Origin: an uncultured bacterium
Lineage (GTDB): Bacteria > Cyanobacteriota > Vampirovibrionia > Gastranaerophilales > Gastranaerophilaceae
DNA: 64,000 bases
Assembly (NCBI GenBank): GCA_949298985.1
Contig: CASFYV010000021.1
Span: 124,001 to 188,000 of the forward strand
Direction of reading: 5' to 3'
The stretch's first letter is position 1; every line of letters begins with the position of its first letter. Of this stretch, positions 62,599 to 64,000 are shown one piece after another. A program made the translations under genes and the position numbers. The notes below the pieces were generated by a model. It saw only the letters and a program-made list of their open reading frames with translations, searched no databases and had not been told where the DNA came from.

Positions 62599-63078
62599 AT
62601 GAATTCAAAATTTAATTCGATAGTTAGTAATACAGAAATAAATGCTCTAAAAGAAATGATACTAAAACGAGCATCAGAAAAAGCCGAACAAAAAACAGAA
62701 GAAGAGCACGTTGAAATCATGGACATGGCAAGAAATTCTTTTATAAGTAAAAATAATCCATTTTCTCAAATTGCTAACAACAATATAAACACCACTCCCA
62801 AAACATCCTCTACAGATATAACAAATATAAATGAATCAGAAGCAAAATCTTCAATTAGAAAACACGAAATTGGGTTTCCTATAAAACAACAAGACAAAAT
62901 CATTCAAACAAAAGTTTTAAATGATATAAAACAAATAACATTAAACAACAACATGCACGAAGCTCGAGCAAGCTTAAATCAAAACGCTAAGTTTAATAGT
63001 GCAATAGAATTTTTGAATAGTCAGGCACTTGTATCTCTATTAAAAGTAAAATCACAAAATTTTGAAATTTTAGTATAA
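62599..63078 (+). CDS. Hypothetical protein (159 aa)
   Basis: Polar, Asn/Lys/Thr-rich 159-residue protein without Cys or membrane segments. The N-terminal helix NALKEMILKRASEKAEQKTEEEH and C-terminal helix LNSQALVSLLKVKSQ flank a disordered-looking middle. GAGG ribosome binding site. Its 3' end is close to the GC-rich structured element at 63086. No family recognised. Confidence 0.65.
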   Translation: MNSKFNSIVSNTEINALKEMILKRASEKAEQKTEEEHVEIMDMARNSFISKNNPFSQIANNNINTTPKTSSTDITNINESEAKSSIRKHEIGFPIKQQDKIIQTKVLNDIKQITLNNNMHEARASLNQNAKFNSAIEFLNSQALVSLLKVKSQNFEILV

Positions 63079-63085
63079 ACGAGGA

Positions 63086-63130
63086 TGTGTGAGCATCAGG
63101 TCGTCTACGGGATAGCACACAACCTGATGC
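63086..63130 (+). ncRNA. GC-rich overlapping inverted-repeat element
   Basis: TGTGTG (63086-63091) can pair with CACACA (63116-63121), and GCATCAGGT (63093-63101) with ACCTGATGC (63122-63130). The two stems interleave (a1-b1-a2-b2), so they form a pseudoknot or mutually exclusive hairpins. The element is about half G+C in a region near one quarter. No T run follows. It may be a structured RNA or regulatory switch; class unknown. Confidence 0.45.
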
Positions 63131-63206
63131 GAAACCGTTCCAAGAAGTTTACGAGAAAAATGTCAATTTTACCGCAAACTCAAAAAGTAAAAATCACATT
63201 TTTTTA

Positions 63207-63235
63207 TTGACAGTAATATAGAAGTCTGTTAAAAT
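63207..63235 (+). promoter_or_regulatory. Promoter of the pilin-like gene
   Basis: Consensus TTGACA (63207-63212), 17-nt spacer, TAAAAT (63230-63235), 58 nt before the ATG. Confidence 0.78.
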
Positions 63236-63293
63236 GAGTGTAGAAGTAGAAGTTTAATAATCTTTGAATATAAGAAGAGAAAGGAATATTACA

Positions 63294-63989
63294 ATGAAGA
63301 AGACTGGTTTTACTCTTGCAGAAGTTTTGATTACCTTAGCTATCATTGGTGTAGTTGCAACATTAACACTTCCTGCATTAATGACAAACACTGCTGAGCA
63401 ACAAGCAAAAACAGCATTAAAGAAAGGTATTAATACATTAACAGAAGCAGCGCAAATGAATCAAGCTATCTCAGGTTTTGACTATGCTTCTTTAACAACT
63501 GCGATGAGTTCTACTGATAACCCAAGTCCTGATGAACAATCTTTATATGGTTTATTAGCTACAAGAACATCTATTGATTATCAAAAGTCAGGAATTAAAA
63601 AATTAATTACAAACCAAGGGACAGCTACAACAGAACCATCTGACAACTATACATTGTTCTTTAGAGATGGTTCGGCGTTAATGTTTGATCCTGCGATTGT
63701 AAGTTCAAGTACTCCAGCTGATCAAGGAACCGGAAGTGAATCAGGTACAACTTTAATGGATGACAATTTAGTATATGGTATTACTGCAATATATGACACA
63801 AATGGAACAAAAGGTCCTAATATCGTTTCCAACTGTAATGCTGCTGCTTTAGGTGTTTCAAAAGATATACATGATATCAAAGAATGTACAACTTCCAACC
63901 GTGTTATCAAAGACCAATTCGGTGTAAGATTAAGAGGCGGTTATGCTGTTCCTAACGGTGCTGCTGCTAGATGGGCATTCGAAAACTAA
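63294..63989 (+). CDS. Type IV pilin-like / pseudopilin protein
   Basis: Class III prepilin signal MKKTG-FTLAEVLITLAIIGVVATL: cleavage after Gly5 and methylated Phe expected, and Glu at +5 (mature). The hydrophobic helix is followed by NTAEQQAKTALKKGINTL and a C-terminal domain of about 180 residues with few Cys (SNCNAA and IKECTT, a possible disulfide). 231 residues. Start ATG 63294, AAAGGAA upstream. Likely surface or type II secretion-related; pilus assembly genes are not in the window. Confidence 0.85.
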   Translation: MKKTGFTLAEVLITLAIIGVVATLTLPALMTNTAEQQAKTALKKGINTLTEAAQMNQAISGFDYASLTTAMSSTDNPSPDEQSLYGLLATRTSIDYQKSGIKKLITNQGTATTEPSDNYTLFFRDGSALMFDPAIVSSSTPADQGTGSESGTTLMDDNLVYGITAIYDTNGTKGPNIVSNCNAAALGVSKDIHDIKECTTSNRVIKDQFGVRLRGGYAVPNGAAARWAFEN

Positions 63990-64000
63990 GATTTTAAATA

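Noticed and set aside
63093-63140. Hammerhead ribozyme (CTGATG followed by CGAAAC)
   Set aside because: The core words are present but stem II is missing between them, A9 is replaced and stem I/III partners do not pair well. Treated as coincidence.
1-64000. CRISPR array or transposon
   Set aside because: No regularly spaced short repeats with unique spacers and no transposase-like ORF on either strand. Repeats found are cassettes, hairpins or single pairs.

Overview
The window is low-GC DNA from a Gram-negative-type bacterium, most likely a non-photosynthetic relative of Cyanobacteria (Vampirovibrionia, formerly Melainabacteria; gut Gastranaerophilales-like). Evidence for this: an ATP synthase operon in cyanobacterial order with two b-type subunits (a-c-b'-b-delta-alpha-gamma, beta and epsilon elsewhere); a Ycf46-Ycf35(DUF1257)-DUF2997 gene trio, otherwise known from cyanobacteria and plastids; a VKOR-thioredoxin fusion; an outer membrane inferred from an LptF/G permease, a TolC/RND pump and a two-partner-secretion exoprotein; no photosynthesis genes. 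Genus-level assignment is inference.

Layout. 1-4.6 kb: 3' end of a type I restriction-modification locus (hsdS end, an unrecognised gene, hsdR). 4.6-11.3 kb: accessory zone of tiny ORFs, degenerate DNA, a nonsense-interrupted lipase gene and three tandem copies (one decayed) of a convergent two-gene cassette, ending near a tRNA-Ser(GGA) gene. 11.6-18.9 kb: lineage-specific proteins, rubrerythrin, a solitary flagellin, glutaredoxin, panD, VKOR fusion, QueH, a DUF6485 protein. 18.9-25.1 kb: MFS exporter, LptF/G-like permease, membrane HhH protein, radical-SAM activase-like protein, Ycf46/Ycf35/DUF2997. 25.1-30.2 kb: ATP synthase operon. 30.2-37.4 kb: two small membrane proteins and a complete RND efflux operon (adaptor, pump, TolC). 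37.5-42.7 kb: helical-repeat protein, TcdA, SecG, Nudix-type regulator, two small exported proteins, a beta-lactamase/PBP-fold protein. 42.7-47.1 kb: second accessory zone with a Cys/Gly-rich 57-residue peptide, an EF-hand protein and a TPS exoprotein. 47.1-64 kb: QueA, YidC, GH13 enzyme, a putative Cys-His-Asp enzyme next to a radical-SAM protein broken at a poly-A tract, rpsB-tsf, clpB, serS, an ECF sigma/anti-sigma pair and a type IV pilin-like protein.

Genes that work together: hsdS/hsdR; QueA and QueH in queuosine synthesis; the ATP synthase operon; the RND operon; the ECF sigma factor with its zinc-finger anti-sigma factor; SecG and YidC in membrane insertion; VKOR with exported Cys-containing proteins. 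The most unusual material is the convergent cassette array at 5.7-11.3 kb, the Cys-rich peptide locus at 43.3-44.6 kb, the protease-like/radical-SAM pair at 52.4-54.4 kb, a short N-terminal F-x-G/A motif shared by unrelated proteins, and a GC-rich overlapping inverted-repeat element at 63.09 kb. I saw no CRISPR array, transposase, integrase or rRNA gene.
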